Shown: positions 40,901-48,813 of the stretch, piece by piece
How positions within the stretch are numbered: position 1 is the stretch's first letter
How the letters are laid out: each line of letters begins with the position of its first letter
Source of the DNA: Hyphococcus formosus
GTDB lineage: Bacteria; Pseudomonadota; Alphaproteobacteria; Caulobacterales; Parvularculaceae
NCBI RefSeq assembly: GCF_046736345.1
Contig: NZ_CP157210.1
Span: forward strand, 1,488,001-1,552,000
Reading direction: 5' to 3'
Length of the DNA: 64,000 nucleotides
Translations under genes and position numbers: made by a program
Notes under the pieces: model-generated
What the model was told of the DNA's origin: nothing
What the model saw: only the letters and a program-made list of their open reading frames with translations
Databases searched by the model: none

Positions 40901-41508
40901 TCTTGTTAACGTCGGCGGGCCGCAAAGGTGATCCCGGTGGACTGATGGGTGATTTGTTCTCTGCCTATCTTGTGAAGCCTGCACGCTCGTCGATGTTGTT
41001 CGATTCTATTCTTACGGCTGTGAATGACGGTGCGGTTGCTACGCTTCGCTCGAAAACCGCGAAATTAGCGGAAAGCAAGCCGTCTCTATGTCCGTTTACA
41101 GAAGATGGCCGTCCGCTGAAGGTTCTGGTTGCCGAAGACAATATCGTCAATCAGATGGTGATAAAGGCGATGCTCGAAGAATTGAAATGTGATGTTGATC
41201 TGGCGTCGAATGGCCTGATCGCGGTCGAGAAATTCACAGAAGAGCAACCGGATATCGTTTTGATGGACATGTCCATGCCGGAAATGGATGGCGTCGAGGC
41301 CACAGGCGAGATTCTGAAAATTCAGAATGATCTCGGTGTCAGCGTTCCAATTATTGGTGTCACGGCCCATGCCATGCGCGAAGACCGCAAACGCTGCCTC
41401 GATGCAGGGATGAATGATTACACGCCCAAGCCGGTCAAGCGTGAAGCGCTGCGTGAAGTGATTGGCAAATGGACGATTGATCAGAACCAACGGGTGAAAA
41501 AGGCCTAA
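37999..41508 (+). CDS. Membrane-bound hybrid histidine kinase with three PAS domains and two receivers
   Basis: This two-component hybrid kinase has 1169 residues. The N-terminus (about 35-195) has roughly six hydrophobic spans. PAS domains lie at about 215-335, 345-465 and 500-615, the third after a coiled coil (470-495, LEEINSNLEETVRQRTQDI). HisKA follows near 640-705 with FLANMSHEIRTPMNGVIGM, then the GHKL domain with DTGCGIP and GAGLGLAI. Receiver 1 is VVDDNELN...LDYQMPGADG, receiver 2 VAEDNIVNQ...MDMSMPEMDG. No response regulator gene is adjacent, so the output partner is elsewhere. The gene is convergent to the exporter gene with a four-base stop overlap. Confidence 0.95.
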   Translation: MKRLSRQFERWFSAADQFAPEIVVDRQLRELKQQLPREMIGVAVCCVLVYFRFVQEAPVFVITCIGLLIAVVAFGAYRWAFLDIDSMDAPKKRKTLNSVISLVYCLCAQNIVSTIYLYRFADNQGVILLALLALIVGVGTSMAIAALRRKSSIPLIICTVPPAIWMMITGDSTIITIAVMMITASIVMHYYNTRNGNALRELSLHQQRSQDIAARSKQRFRDYIASASDWAWEINSERKLVYISPSFEKVTGIPTDQVIKKNFLRAGNAGDNLANRADERLTEFLENEQPLKDFLYDIEAADGRIISVSTTALPQYNREGEFTGYIGWSKDVTRQVDAERLLRESEQRYRDFSESAGDWTWECDADLKVTFISERANEVLGVDHSEFIGSYIADDTYIEPADNWDEYQAALKEKRSFSRVVSKVTIPEKETSYWLESAGVPIRDAKGNFTGYRGVARNVTERIEARAAAARALTKLEEINSNLEETVRQRTQDIKEKSELLREVLESMAQGLLVLDENFCVIARNEKAWQMAESTPEHWDIGVSVRDLLAYGISNSMYDYETVEDYLESCAEALDQGDEFRATRRQGNGIIIEESTRRRPDGGYVVTYRDITEAQQREDELRALSEELSESKEAAEAANRAKSEFLANMSHEIRTPMNGVIGMASLLLNSDLTPKQADMAKVIVSSGDALLKIINDILDFSRLEAGKLRLLRESFNLRECVEDVATLLSLPVEEKNLELLVRFHPGLDRVYIGDPGRLRQVVTNLLGNAVKFTEKGHIVIDVSGHRRGEICDLKISVSDTGCGIPQSKLDAIFEEFEQVDGSSARKHNGAGLGLAISKRMIEAMGGNIVAESTVGKGSTFCIHVPLAVDESMTKHRPQTKNSFDGMYALVVDDNELNRTILKEQLGSWGLKSDLAENADEALDLLRKAASANTPYALAILDYQMPGADGVELAQTIKSDQAIAATPLILLTSAGRKGDPGGLMGDLFSAYLVKPARSSMLFDSILTAVNDGAVATLRSKTAKLAESKPSLCPFTEDGRPLKVLVAEDNIVNQMVIKAMLEELKCDVDLASNGLIAVEKFTEEQPDIVLMDMSMPEMDGVEATGEILKIQNDLGVSVPIIGVTAHAMREDRKRCLDAGMNDYTPKPVKREALREVIGKWTIDQNQRVKKA

Positions 41509-43331
41509 GCCTCGGCGAAGGCCGCAACATCGATTTGTTCGCCGGTCTGTCGCTGCCACAAAGAGGCATAGACACCATTTTTGGCTAGCAATTGATTGTG
41601 ATTGCCGCGCTCAACAATTTTTCCTTGATCAAGCACGAGGATGATATCTGCACTCGCGATCGTGGAGAGACGGTGCGCGACAGCCACAGTCGTTCTGCCT
41701 TTCGCCGCTTCTTTCAGCGCGGTCTGCACGTCCAGTTCGGTTGTTGAATCGAGCGATGAAGTCGCCTCATCCAAAATTAGAATGGGTGGGTTTAGCAAAA
41801 TGGCACGCGCTACACCGACCCTTTGTTTTTCACCGCCTGAAAGCTTTAGCCCGCGTTCTCCCACCGGCGTATCGAGGCCATTGGGCAGGCTTTCAATGAA
41901 GGGACCAAGCTGTGCCCGCCTCGCCGCTTCCATGATTTCTTCATCGCTAGCATCAAGTCGTGCGTAACCTAGGTTGAAGCGCAAGCTGTCATTGAACAGC
42001 ACCACTTCCTGAGGCACCAAGCCCAAATTTGCGCGAAGCGAAGATTGCGTGACTTCTGCGATGTCCCGCCCGTCTATAAGGATGCGGCCTGACGCCGGAT
42101 CGTAAAACCGGAATAGCAACTTCAAGATCGTCGATTTACCTGCGCCCGAAGGGCCAACCACACCGATCATCGCGCCAGCCGGCGCATCGAAACTGACATC
42201 GTCAATTCCGTTATCACGCCCCTCATGGGCGAAGCTCACATTTTCAAACGAGATCGCACCGCCACGCGGCGAAAATGTCTTCGCACCCGGTACATCCGTC
42301 ACTTCGGGTTTACGGTCCATCAGTGCAAAGAGCTTTTCAATATCGACGGTGCCCTGTTTGATTTCGCGCCACGCCCATCCAAGAATATTGAGCGGACGAT
42401 AGATATTCGCGAGCATCAAAATGATCGCAGTTACGTCACCAACCTGCATCGTGCCATTCACTGCGCCGACGCCTGCCAAGATCGCAACGGCCAGCAAACC
42501 GCCGGTCATGATAAATTCCTGCCCTGCATTCAGGACAGAAAGCGACTGCATGACTTTTACATATTCGCGGTTATAGGTCTTGGTTGCATCGTCAAAACGC
42601 CCGGCTTCACGATTTTCCGCCGCGAATGATTTCACCGTTTCAAAATTCGACAATGTATCAAGTGCGATACCGCGCAATTGCGTATCTGCATGATTGAGCG
42701 CGCGGCGCTGTTTGTTGCGCCACTCGGTGATCAGGATCGTATAGATCGCATAGATGCCCACCGTAATGATGGCCGCGAGTGAAAATTGCAGACCATATAA
42801 AACCGCGAGCACAATCGCAGCAAAGGCCAATTCAACCAATGTCGGTCCAATATTGAAGGCCAAAAACCGAAATAGATATTCAAGCGCACCGGCACCGCGT
42901 TCGATTATTCGGTGCAGCGCGCCAGACCGGCGGGTGACATGAAATTGCAGATCGAGATATTGCGCATGACGAAAGGCATCGACCGCCACAACCCGCGAGG
43001 CATCTTGGGTGACGGCGGCAAAAAATCCATCACGCAAAGCCGGTAGTGCATTAGCCGCAAATCGTGCACCAGCAAACAACACGAAGAATAAAACGAATGA
43101 AATTCCCGCACCCGTCCTATTTCCGTCGACAAGCCTGTTCACGCCCTCACCCATGAATACAGGCGCGACAACCGCGAGCCCTTTGGCGCAAACGGTGATC
43201 AGAAATGCGAGAGCGATTCGAAACCGCCATTTCCGAAGTTCCGGGTGGAACAGCATCCGAAACATTCTGGTTATCGACTGGCCAAAAGGCACAGGGTCAA
43301 TATTAATCTCTTGTTCAGATTCTGGCGGCAT
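41505..43331 (-). CDS. Atm1/HMT1-type ABC exporter (fused permease and ATPase)
   Basis: This half-transporter has 608 residues: six membrane spans (about 35-325) and one ATPase domain with Walker A GVVGPSGAGKSTILKLL, signature LSGGEKQRVGVARAI and Walker B PILILDEATSSLD. The permease has QDASRVVAVDAFRHAQYLDLQFHVTRRSGALHRIIERG and NFETVKSFAAENREAGRFD, typical of mitochondrial Atm1 and its alphaproteobacterial relatives. These export glutathione-based or sulfur compounds and confer metal tolerance. The gene stands alone on the minus strand; its stop overlaps the convergent kinase stop by four bases. Confidence 0.92.
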   Translation of the reverse strand: MPPESEQEINIDPVPFGQSITRMFRMLFHPELRKWRFRIALAFLITVCAKGLAVVAPVFMGEGVNRLVDGNRTGAGISFVLFFVLFAGARFAANALPALRDGFFAAVTQDASRVVAVDAFRHAQYLDLQFHVTRRSGALHRIIERGAGALEYLFRFLAFNIGPTLVELAFAAIVLAVLYGLQFSLAAIITVGIYAIYTILITEWRNKQRRALNHADTQLRGIALDTLSNFETVKSFAAENREAGRFDDATKTYNREYVKVMQSLSVLNAGQEFIMTGGLLAVAILAGVGAVNGTMQVGDVTAIILMLANIYRPLNILGWAWREIKQGTVDIEKLFALMDRKPEVTDVPGAKTFSPRGGAISFENVSFAHEGRDNGIDDVSFDAPAGAMIGVVGPSGAGKSTILKLLFRFYDPASGRILIDGRDIAEVTQSSLRANLGLVPQEVVLFNDSLRFNLGYARLDASDEEIMEAARRAQLGPFIESLPNGLDTPVGERGLKLSGGEKQRVGVARAILLNPPILILDEATSSLDSTTELDVQTALKEAAKGRTTVAVAHRLSTIASADIILVLDQGKIVERGNHNQLLAKNGVYASLWQRQTGEQIDVAAFAEA

Positions 43332-43505
43332 GGGCCGCTAGATGGGGGCAAAATACTGCAAATACTAGTCCCACAATTGGAAATAATCGCCCATAGGGAT
43401 GGTCCGCTAATGAATTCGAAAGGTGCCTGTTAATAATAATAGGGGTTTAACAAGCTGCGGTCACGCGCATGAACCCTTTATGCCGCGTATACGTAAGGCG
43501 ACTGA

Positions 43506-43883
43506 ATGGCGAAGAAGGATAAAGCACGGATAGCGAATCGGCTTGCTGCGATTTCAAGCGCTGCGCCGACGATATCTGATGGTCGTATCCCGCCCCCCAA
43601 ACGACGGGGGCCGCCTCAGCGCGAGCCGCGCGAACCCGTGTTTAGACCGGGCGTCCTATTCGTATCACGCTCCCACCAGGTCCGCTGTGTCATTAGAAAC
43701 CTGAGCACGAGCGGTGCCTACCTTCATGTCGAAGGCGAGCACCCGCTTCCACCTATTGTTGTCCTCAAATTTTTACAGACAGGCACCGTTAAAAAGTCGC
43801 GCGTGATCTGGCAAAATGAGACCGAGGTCGGATTGCAATTCCTGGACGACAAAAACCCTGATGAGGACAGCGCTGATTCCTAG
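43506..43883 (+). CDS. PilZ-domain protein
   Basis: The 125-residue protein has a basic Pro-rich lead (about 1-45) and a PilZ fold: VRCVIRNLSTSGAYLHVEG contains the NxSxxG motif of c-di-GMP binders, followed by PPIVVLKFLQTGTVKKSRVIWQNETEVGLQFLD. The usual RxxxR of the c-di-GMP pocket is not clear; an SRSHQVR stretch precedes. It may therefore bind the nucleotide weakly or not at all. Its stop overlaps that of mmsB by four bases (CTAG). Confidence 0.8.
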   Translation: MAKKDKARIANRLAAISSAAPTISDGRIPPPKRRGPPQREPREPVFRPGVLFVSRSHQVRCVIRNLSTSGAYLHVEGEHPLPPIVVLKFLQTGTVKKSRVIWQNETEVGLQFLDDKNPDEDSADS

Positions 43884-44770
43884 AGCGATCCTTTGATCAA
43901 TTTCATGACACCCGAGAAATCGAGATTGTCTTTGCCTGCCGCTTCCATCAACGCATAGATCGCCTCTGACTGGGCCCCAAGCGGCGTTGATGCTTTCGCT
44001 TTGTGCGCCGCCTCTTGCGCGAGGCGCATATCTTTCAACATCATCGCCGCGGCAAAGCCCGGCTGGTAATCCTTGTTTGAGGGTGCGTTCGGCACCGGCC
44101 CCGGCGCAGGACAATAGCTCGTCATCGACCATGATTGCCCGGAGGCCGTGGACGAGATATCGAAAAAGGTTTGGGCATCAAGCCCGAGTTTTTCCGCCAG
44201 GTTAAATGCCTCGCAGGTTGCGATCATCGAAATGCCCAACAACATGTTGTTACAGATTTTCGCGACCTGTCCGTTGCCCGCATCGCCCGCATGGAAGATG
44301 TTCTTACCCATTTTCTCAAGGACCGGCTTTGCGCGCTCAAAGGCATCGCTTTCACCGCCCACCATAAAGGTCAGTGTACCTGCCGTCGCCGCCGCGACCC
44401 CGCCGGAGACCGGCGCATCAACCATCGCGAAACCTTTATCGGTCGCGGCGCTGATCACTGCGCGTGCGCTATCAACATCAATCGTCGATGAGTCTATGAA
44501 AAGCGCGCCCTCTTTTGCATTGGCCAGCACACCATAATTATCGAGATAGACAGAACGGACATGCTGCCCCGCGGGCAACATGGAAACAACGACATCGGCG
44601 TCTTTGACCACATCGGCGACGCTATCCCCACGCTTGCACCCGGCTTCTACGGCACGGTCAAGCGCCGCGATCGAGAGATCCGTCGCAGTGACATCAAAAC
44701 CCGCCTTGGCCAGGTTCGCGGCCATTGGCCCGCCCATATTTCCAAGTCCGATAAACCCAATTTTCGTCAT
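43880..44770 (-). CDS. mmsB: 3-Hydroxyisobutyrate dehydrogenase
   Basis: MmsB oxidises 3-hydroxyisobutyrate to methylmalonate semialdehyde with NAD in valine degradation. The 296-residue protein has the Rossmann GLGNMGGPMA motif, DAPVSGGVAAA, the catalytic-lysine region GNGQVAKICNNMLLG and the substrate loop MTSYCPAPGPVPNAPSNKDY. It is the last gene of the minus-strand valine operon that begins with mmsA. Confidence 0.95.
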   Translation of the reverse strand: MTKIGFIGLGNMGGPMAANLAKAGFDVTATDLSIAALDRAVEAGCKRGDSVADVVKDADVVVSMLPAGQHVRSVYLDNYGVLANAKEGALFIDSSTIDVDSARAVISAATDKGFAMVDAPVSGGVAAATAGTLTFMVGGESDAFERAKPVLEKMGKNIFHAGDAGNGQVAKICNNMLLGISMIATCEAFNLAEKLGLDAQTFFDISSTASGQSWSMTSYCPAPGPVPNAPSNKDYQPGFAAAMMLKDMRLAQEAAHKAKASTPLGAQSEAIYALMEAAGKDNLDFSGVMKLIKGSL

Positions 44771-44792
44771 GACCGTTTCCTTTAGACCCTGA

Positions 44793-45209
44793 TTATTTAA
44801 GTCCGCCCATTTTTCGGACGTGTTTCCATTCCGCCGCCGTCACCGGTTGAACCGATAGGCGGAAATTCCGTACAAGAACCATTTCGGCAAGTTTCTCTTC
44901 GGCTTTTATATCGGCGAGCGTGACCGGTTTTGGCAGATCCTCGACCGCAACCACATCGACCACCAACCACCGCTCATCATCGGTTGTCGGGTCCTGATAA
45001 GCTTCCTTGGTGACTTTGACGACACCAACGACCCGCTTCTCGCCGCCAGTGTGATAGAAAAAAGCGAGATCACCTTTTTTCATTTCACGGATGAAATTTC
45101 GCGCCTGTGCGTTGCGAACGCCCGTCCACGGCTCGCCTTTTTTGCCTTTGGCGACTTGCTCGGCCCAACTCCAATCGTCAGGTTCGGTTTTTATAAGCCA
45201 GTAAGCCAT
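44793..45209 (-). CDS. EVE-domain protein
   Basis: The 138-residue EVE-domain protein is of the PUA-like fold that binds modified bases in RNA or DNA. MAYWLIKTEPDDWSW and GVRNAQARNFIREMKKGDLAFFYHTG are the family's signature blocks, and VKVTKEAYQDPT and VLVRNFRLSVQPVTAAEW follow. ATG 45209 is preferred, with GGAG six bases ahead; GTG 45212 is in frame. It is placed inside the valine-degradation operon between the hydrolase and mmsB, which is not expected from its fold. The target nucleotide is unknown. Confidence 0.93.
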   Translation of the reverse strand: MAYWLIKTEPDDWSWAEQVAKGKKGEPWTGVRNAQARNFIREMKKGDLAFFYHTGGEKRVVGVVKVTKEAYQDPTTDDERWLVVDVVAVEDLPKPVTLADIKAEEKLAEMVLVRNFRLSVQPVTAAEWKHVRKMGGLK

Positions 45210-45222
45210 CACCTGCTCCCCG

Positions 45223-46281
45223 TTACGGCAAAATCAACTCTGCGTCGCCAAGTTCATTGAAATAATAGGTGATGTCTTCGTCGGTGATCGCATCGAGCGA
45301 TTCCGGGTCCCATTTCGGGTTGCGATCCTTATCAAGGATTTGCGCGCGCACTCCCTCGAAAAAGTCTTTACCCTCCATGATCCGCCGAACGACGCGGAAC
45401 TCCATTTTCATGTTCTCGTCAAAATCGAGCGCACCACCGCGCTTCATCTGTTCAAATGTAATTCGCATTGATGTGGGCGACATGCGCGAAAGAATTTTGA
45501 GCGTATCATTGGCAAAATCGCTATCGTCCTTTTCAAGGGCCATCATAAGATCGTCGAACGTTTCCTTACCGCTGAATAGGCGTTTTATATCGGCGCGAAT
45601 ATCATTGATCGGTGCATGGCCCGGATCGCCGGCGAAACGGTCAAGCACCGCCTCGATATCGGCATGGGTTTGCTCGCTAAGCGGTGCCCCTAAAAGCGCT
45701 GTTTCGAGCGCTTCATATTGATCATGCGCCGTATAATGGGTCGCGATACCCGCAGCCATACAATCCGCCGCTTTGGCGCGCGCACCCGTCAGCGCATAAT
45801 AAAGGCCAACGTCATCATGTAATCGCGGCATGAAATGCCCGCCGCCAACATCAGGAAACAAGCCAATGCCCGTTTCCGGCATAGCGAACATCGTCGAATC
45901 GCCGGCAACCCTAAAATCACCGTGTACGGATATTCCGACGCCGCCGCCCATGGTAATTCCGTCGATCAACGCGACATAGGGTTTTGGATAGTGATAGATC
46001 AGTGAATTATTGCGATATTCTTCGCGAAAGAATTCCGCAGCATGGGCCGGGTCATCTTTTGCGGTGTCGTGAAGCCAGCGAATGTCACCGCCAGCGCAAA
46101 AAGCCCGCTCGCCCGCGCCGCGCACCAATACCGCCCGGACCGATTTGTCGCTTGCCCACTGCATGAGTTGCGCACGCATGGCCTTGACCATATCCCAATC
46201 AAGCGCATTCAACGCTTTTTCGTTTTGCAGGGTGACAACACCCCAATCGCCGGTTTTCTCGAATTTGATTTTATCTGTCAT
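45223..46281 (-). CDS. 3-Hydroxyisobutyryl-CoA hydrolase (HIBCH-like crotonase)
   Basis: The hydrolase removes CoA from 3-hydroxyisobutyryl-CoA in valine degradation. The 352-residue crotonase-fold protein has AFCAGGDIRWLHD, ITMGGGVGISVHGDFRVAGDSTMFAMPETGIGLFPDVGG (in pieces) and FEQMKRGG, the subgroup features of HIBCH, not of short enoyl-CoA hydratases (about 260 residues). Its first codons overlap the end of the small membrane gene by 11 bases, so it is in the same transcript. Confidence 0.9.
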   Translation of the reverse strand: MTDKIKFEKTGDWGVVTLQNEKALNALDWDMVKAMRAQLMQWASDKSVRAVLVRGAGERAFCAGGDIRWLHDTAKDDPAHAAEFFREEYRNNSLIYHYPKPYVALIDGITMGGGVGISVHGDFRVAGDSTMFAMPETGIGLFPDVGGGHFMPRLHDDVGLYYALTGARAKAADCMAAGIATHYTAHDQYEALETALLGAPLSEQTHADIEAVLDRFAGDPGHAPINDIRADIKRLFSGKETFDDLMMALEKDDSDFANDTLKILSRMSPTSMRITFEQMKRGGALDFDENMKMEFRVVRRIMEGKDFFEGVRAQILDKDRNPKWDPESLDAITDEDITYYFNELGDAELILP

Positions 46282-46534
46282 TGGTTTTCTTCTTTCCGAT
46301 CAGATAGACAAAGGAAAAGGCGATCAATAAAGCGCCGAAATAGAGAAATCCGGTGGCTTGCGGAATGTCGCCCGACGCGATCCGCTGGAGCGTTTCCATC
46401 ATGATCGACATCGCTCCGCCAACGCTTTGTGTCGCCTCAAGTTCCGCAGCGATTTGAACAAACGCGGCGATATAGGAATATCCGATTGCGCCGCAACCCG
46501 CGAGGAAAATGAGAATGGCAACCACAATGCGCAT
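46271..46534 (-). CDS. Small two-span membrane protein of unknown function
   Basis: This 87-residue protein has two hydrophobic spans (about 2-25 and 62-82) joined by a polar loop, and a basic C-terminus (GKKKTNDR). I do not recognise a family. It sits between the acyl-CoA dehydrogenase and the hydrolase genes, overlapping the latter by 11 bases and lying 11 bases after the former, so it is translated with the valine operon. Coding is supported by this tight spacing and consistent codon use. Confidence 0.72.
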   Translation of the reverse strand: MRIVVAILIFLAGCGAIGYSYIAAFVQIAAELEATQSVGGAMSIMMETLQRIASGDIPQATGFLYFGALLIAFSFVYLIGKKKTNDR

Positions 46535-46545
46535 GGCAATTTTTC

Positions 46546-47694
46546 CTAGGCTTGATACTCCTTGAGGAGATCGCGCGCGACGATCACGCGCATGATTTCG
46601 TTCGCCCCTTCGAGGATTTGATGAACGCGCACATCACGCAACATGCGCTCTAACGGGTAGTCTTTCAAATATCCGTATCCGCCATGAATCTGTAGCGCCT
46701 CATTGACGATGTTAAACCCAATATCCGTCACGAAACGTTTGGCCATAGCGCAATGGCGCGTGGCGTCGGGCGTTTTTTGATCCAGCTTCCACGCCGCCTG
46801 ATAAAGCATGACCCGCGCAGCCTCTAGCTCCGTCGCCATATCCGCAAGCTTGAACTGAAGCGCCTGTTGCTGGTTAAGCGGCTTGCCAAAAGCTTTACGC
46901 TCATTCGCATAATCGAGCGCAGCCTTTAATGCGGCGCTGGCAGTCCCCAATGAGCAGGCTGCGATATTCAATCGTCCGCCATCAAGGCCCATCATGGCGA
47001 ATTTAAAGCCCTCGCCTTCTTCGCCGACACGGTTGCTCACTGGAATGCGGCAGTCTTCGAAAGTGACAATGGCCGTGGGCTGAGCATTCCAGCCCATTTT
47101 CTTTTCATTCGCGCCGAAGGATAGCCCAGGCGTATCTTTCTCGACGAGCACCGTTGATATGCCTTTCGGCCCATCACCGCCGGTGCGGACCATCACCACA
47201 TAAAGGTCGGAGACACCTGCGCCGGAGATAAACGCTTTTGAGCCATTGAGGACATATTCATCACCGTCGCGCACGGCTTTGGTTTTAAGCGCCGCCGCGT
47301 CCGATCCCGACCCCGGCTCCGTCAGGCAATAACTGGCGATCATTTCCATTGAGGTTAGCTTCGGGCAATATTTCTGGCGAAGCTCTTCGGAAGCGAAACG
47401 GTCAATCATCCACGAACACATATTGTGGATTGAGATATAAGCCGCTGTTGCGGTACAGCCTGACGATAAAGCCTCGAAAATCAACGCAGCATCAAGCCGA
47501 CCCAAGCCGGAACCACCCACATCGTCGCGCGTATAAATCCCTGCAAGGCCAAGCTCAGCAGATTTCTTGATGACATCTACCGGGAAATGTTTCTCTTCGT
47601 CCCATTTCGCCGCGTTGGGAGCCAGTTCATCAGCCGCGAAACGCTGAGCCATTTCCTGAATAGCGGATTGTTCGTCACTAAGTGCGAAATCCAT
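46546..47694 (-). CDS. Acyl-CoA dehydrogenase, probable isobutyryl-CoA dehydrogenase
   Basis: This is an FAD-dependent acyl-CoA dehydrogenase of 382 residues: CLTEPGSGSDAAALKT (flavin site), KAFISGAGVSDLYVVM, AFGKPLNQQQALQFKLADM and QIHGGYGYLKDYPLERMLRDVRVHQILEGANEI, with the catalytic-Glu region LEGAN near the end. It resembles ACAD8, and the hydrolase, mmsB and mmsA of valine degradation are in the same operon. I chose ATG 47694, with GAGGAG before it; 29 extra upstream codons have no family feature. The methacrylyl-CoA hydratase of the pathway is not in this operon. Confidence 0.92.
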   Translation of the reverse strand: MDFALSDEQSAIQEMAQRFAADELAPNAAKWDEEKHFPVDVIKKSAELGLAGIYTRDDVGGSGLGRLDAALIFEALSSGCTATAAYISIHNMCSWMIDRFASEELRQKYCPKLTSMEMIASYCLTEPGSGSDAAALKTKAVRDGDEYVLNGSKAFISGAGVSDLYVVMVRTGGDGPKGISTVLVEKDTPGLSFGANEKKMGWNAQPTAIVTFEDCRIPVSNRVGEEGEGFKFAMMGLDGGRLNIAACSLGTASAALKAALDYANERKAFGKPLNQQQALQFKLADMATELEAARVMLYQAAWKLDQKTPDATRHCAMAKRFVTDIGFNIVNEALQIHGGYGYLKDYPLERMLRDVRVHQILEGANEIMRVIVARDLLKEYQA

Positions 47695-47698
47695 CGAC

Positions 47699-48385
47699 TT
47701 ACTCCTCGTCTTTTTTCTTTGCTTTGGGGTCGACCAATGGTGTCCCCTCAAAGCCCGGCATATCCGGCATCGGGTGATCAAACTCGTCGGTCATGGGCGT
47801 CATCGGCCCTTCATGTTTATTGACGTGGTTTAGCCAGCGAACAAGAATATACACTGCCAGCACCACGATAGCGATTACCGGTAGCCACACCTTTGCCTTT
47901 TCGCCGGCAATCATCCCAACCGAATGAAACAAACCAAACAAAATCGCCACATAAAGCGCGGCCGTTAATGTCAGTGTCAGGATATATTTCGGATAATAGG
48001 CCTTAAAGAAGCCCGCAGCAATATAGGTCGGGATGCGTGTTCCCGGTACGAAGCGCGCCGTCAGCATGGTCTGATAGAACTCTTTACGGATCAGATCGCC
48101 GGCGATCGAAACCCCGGGCTTTTCCGCAAATCGGTGTGCCCAATCATATCGGCGCGCCAATCGGCCCATCCAGTATTTCCACGCATCAGACCCGACAAGA
48201 CCCGCGAGGATAACAATAACAATCGCTGATGTGGGTGCGGCTCCTGCGAGGGATGCGGTTGCCGCAAAAATGACCGCGCCGTCTTCTTGGATAAATGGCG
48301 AGAAAAATATTATTGCAAACAGCACCCAACTATTCATCACCGAAATGTCTAAACTCTCCAAACCGAGCAAACTCTTTCCCCTCAA
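47699..48385 (-). CDS. DedA (VTT) family membrane protein
   Basis: The 228-residue DedA protein has several spans and the signature FIQEDGAVIFAATASLAG plus KPGVSIAGDLIRKEFYQTMLTARFVPGTRIPTYIAAGF, where F/R-x-P-G-x-R is typical. DedA proteins are linked to lipid flipping and membrane homeostasis. The start is uncertain: TTG 48385 overlaps the stop of the upstream GFA gene (TTGA), or ATG 48337 may be used. The C-terminus is a soluble tail rich in Pro and acidic residues. It lies within the valine operon. Confidence 0.88.
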   Translation of the reverse strand: MRGKSLLGLESLDISVMNSWVLFAIIFFSPFIQEDGAVIFAATASLAGAAPTSAIVIVILAGLVGSDAWKYWMGRLARRYDWAHRFAEKPGVSIAGDLIRKEFYQTMLTARFVPGTRIPTYIAAGFFKAYYPKYILTLTLTAALYVAILFGLFHSVGMIAGEKAKVWLPVIAIVVLAVYILVRWLNHVNKHEGPMTPMTDEFDHPMPDMPGFEGTPLVDPKAKKKDEE

Positions 48386-48813
48386 TATGTCTCTTTTTGC
48401 GGCAGGCCATCATTGATGGTGTAGTAGTCGCCTTTATCCGCAACGAAAATATGCTCGGAAAGGGAAATACCGCTCGTATCGTCTATAGCACCCATAGCAA
48501 TTGCAATTCGGTCTTTATAGTCTTCGAGCTTTTCACCGTGCCAGAAAAGCGCCGAACCGCAATTTTTGCAAAAGCCCCTACGGGCATAGTCAGACGAGGC
48601 AAACCAACCAAGCTGGTCCTCGCCTGACGTAAATTTCAACGTCGCATAGGGCGCGATGATTGATGCCCAGAAATGACCGCTCCAACTTCGGCACTGACCG
48701 CAATGACACGCATGGGCGTGATCATCGTCCAGACCGAACTCGAAAGCTATTTTCCCGCACATGCATTTGCCTGTGCGGGCTTTCTGTTTTTCCGGTGCAT
48801 CCGTCATAATCAA
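48382..48813 (-). CDS. GFA family (Mss4-like fold) protein
   Basis: The 143-residue protein has the GFA zinc sites: GKCMCGKIAF at about 16-25, HACHCGQCRSWSGHFWASI at about 33-55, and FCKNCGSALFWHGE at about 82-95. The family includes glutathione-dependent formaldehyde-activating enzyme, but most members have no proven function. Its start overlaps the mmsA stop by four bases and its stop touches the DedA start, so it belongs to the operon. Confidence 0.92.
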   Translation of the reverse strand: MIMTDAPEKQKARTGKCMCGKIAFEFGLDDDHAHACHCGQCRSWSGHFWASIIAPYATLKFTSGEDQLGWFASSDYARRGFCKNCGSALFWHGEKLEDYKDRIAIAMGAIDDTSGISLSEHIFVADKGDYYTINDGLPQKETY

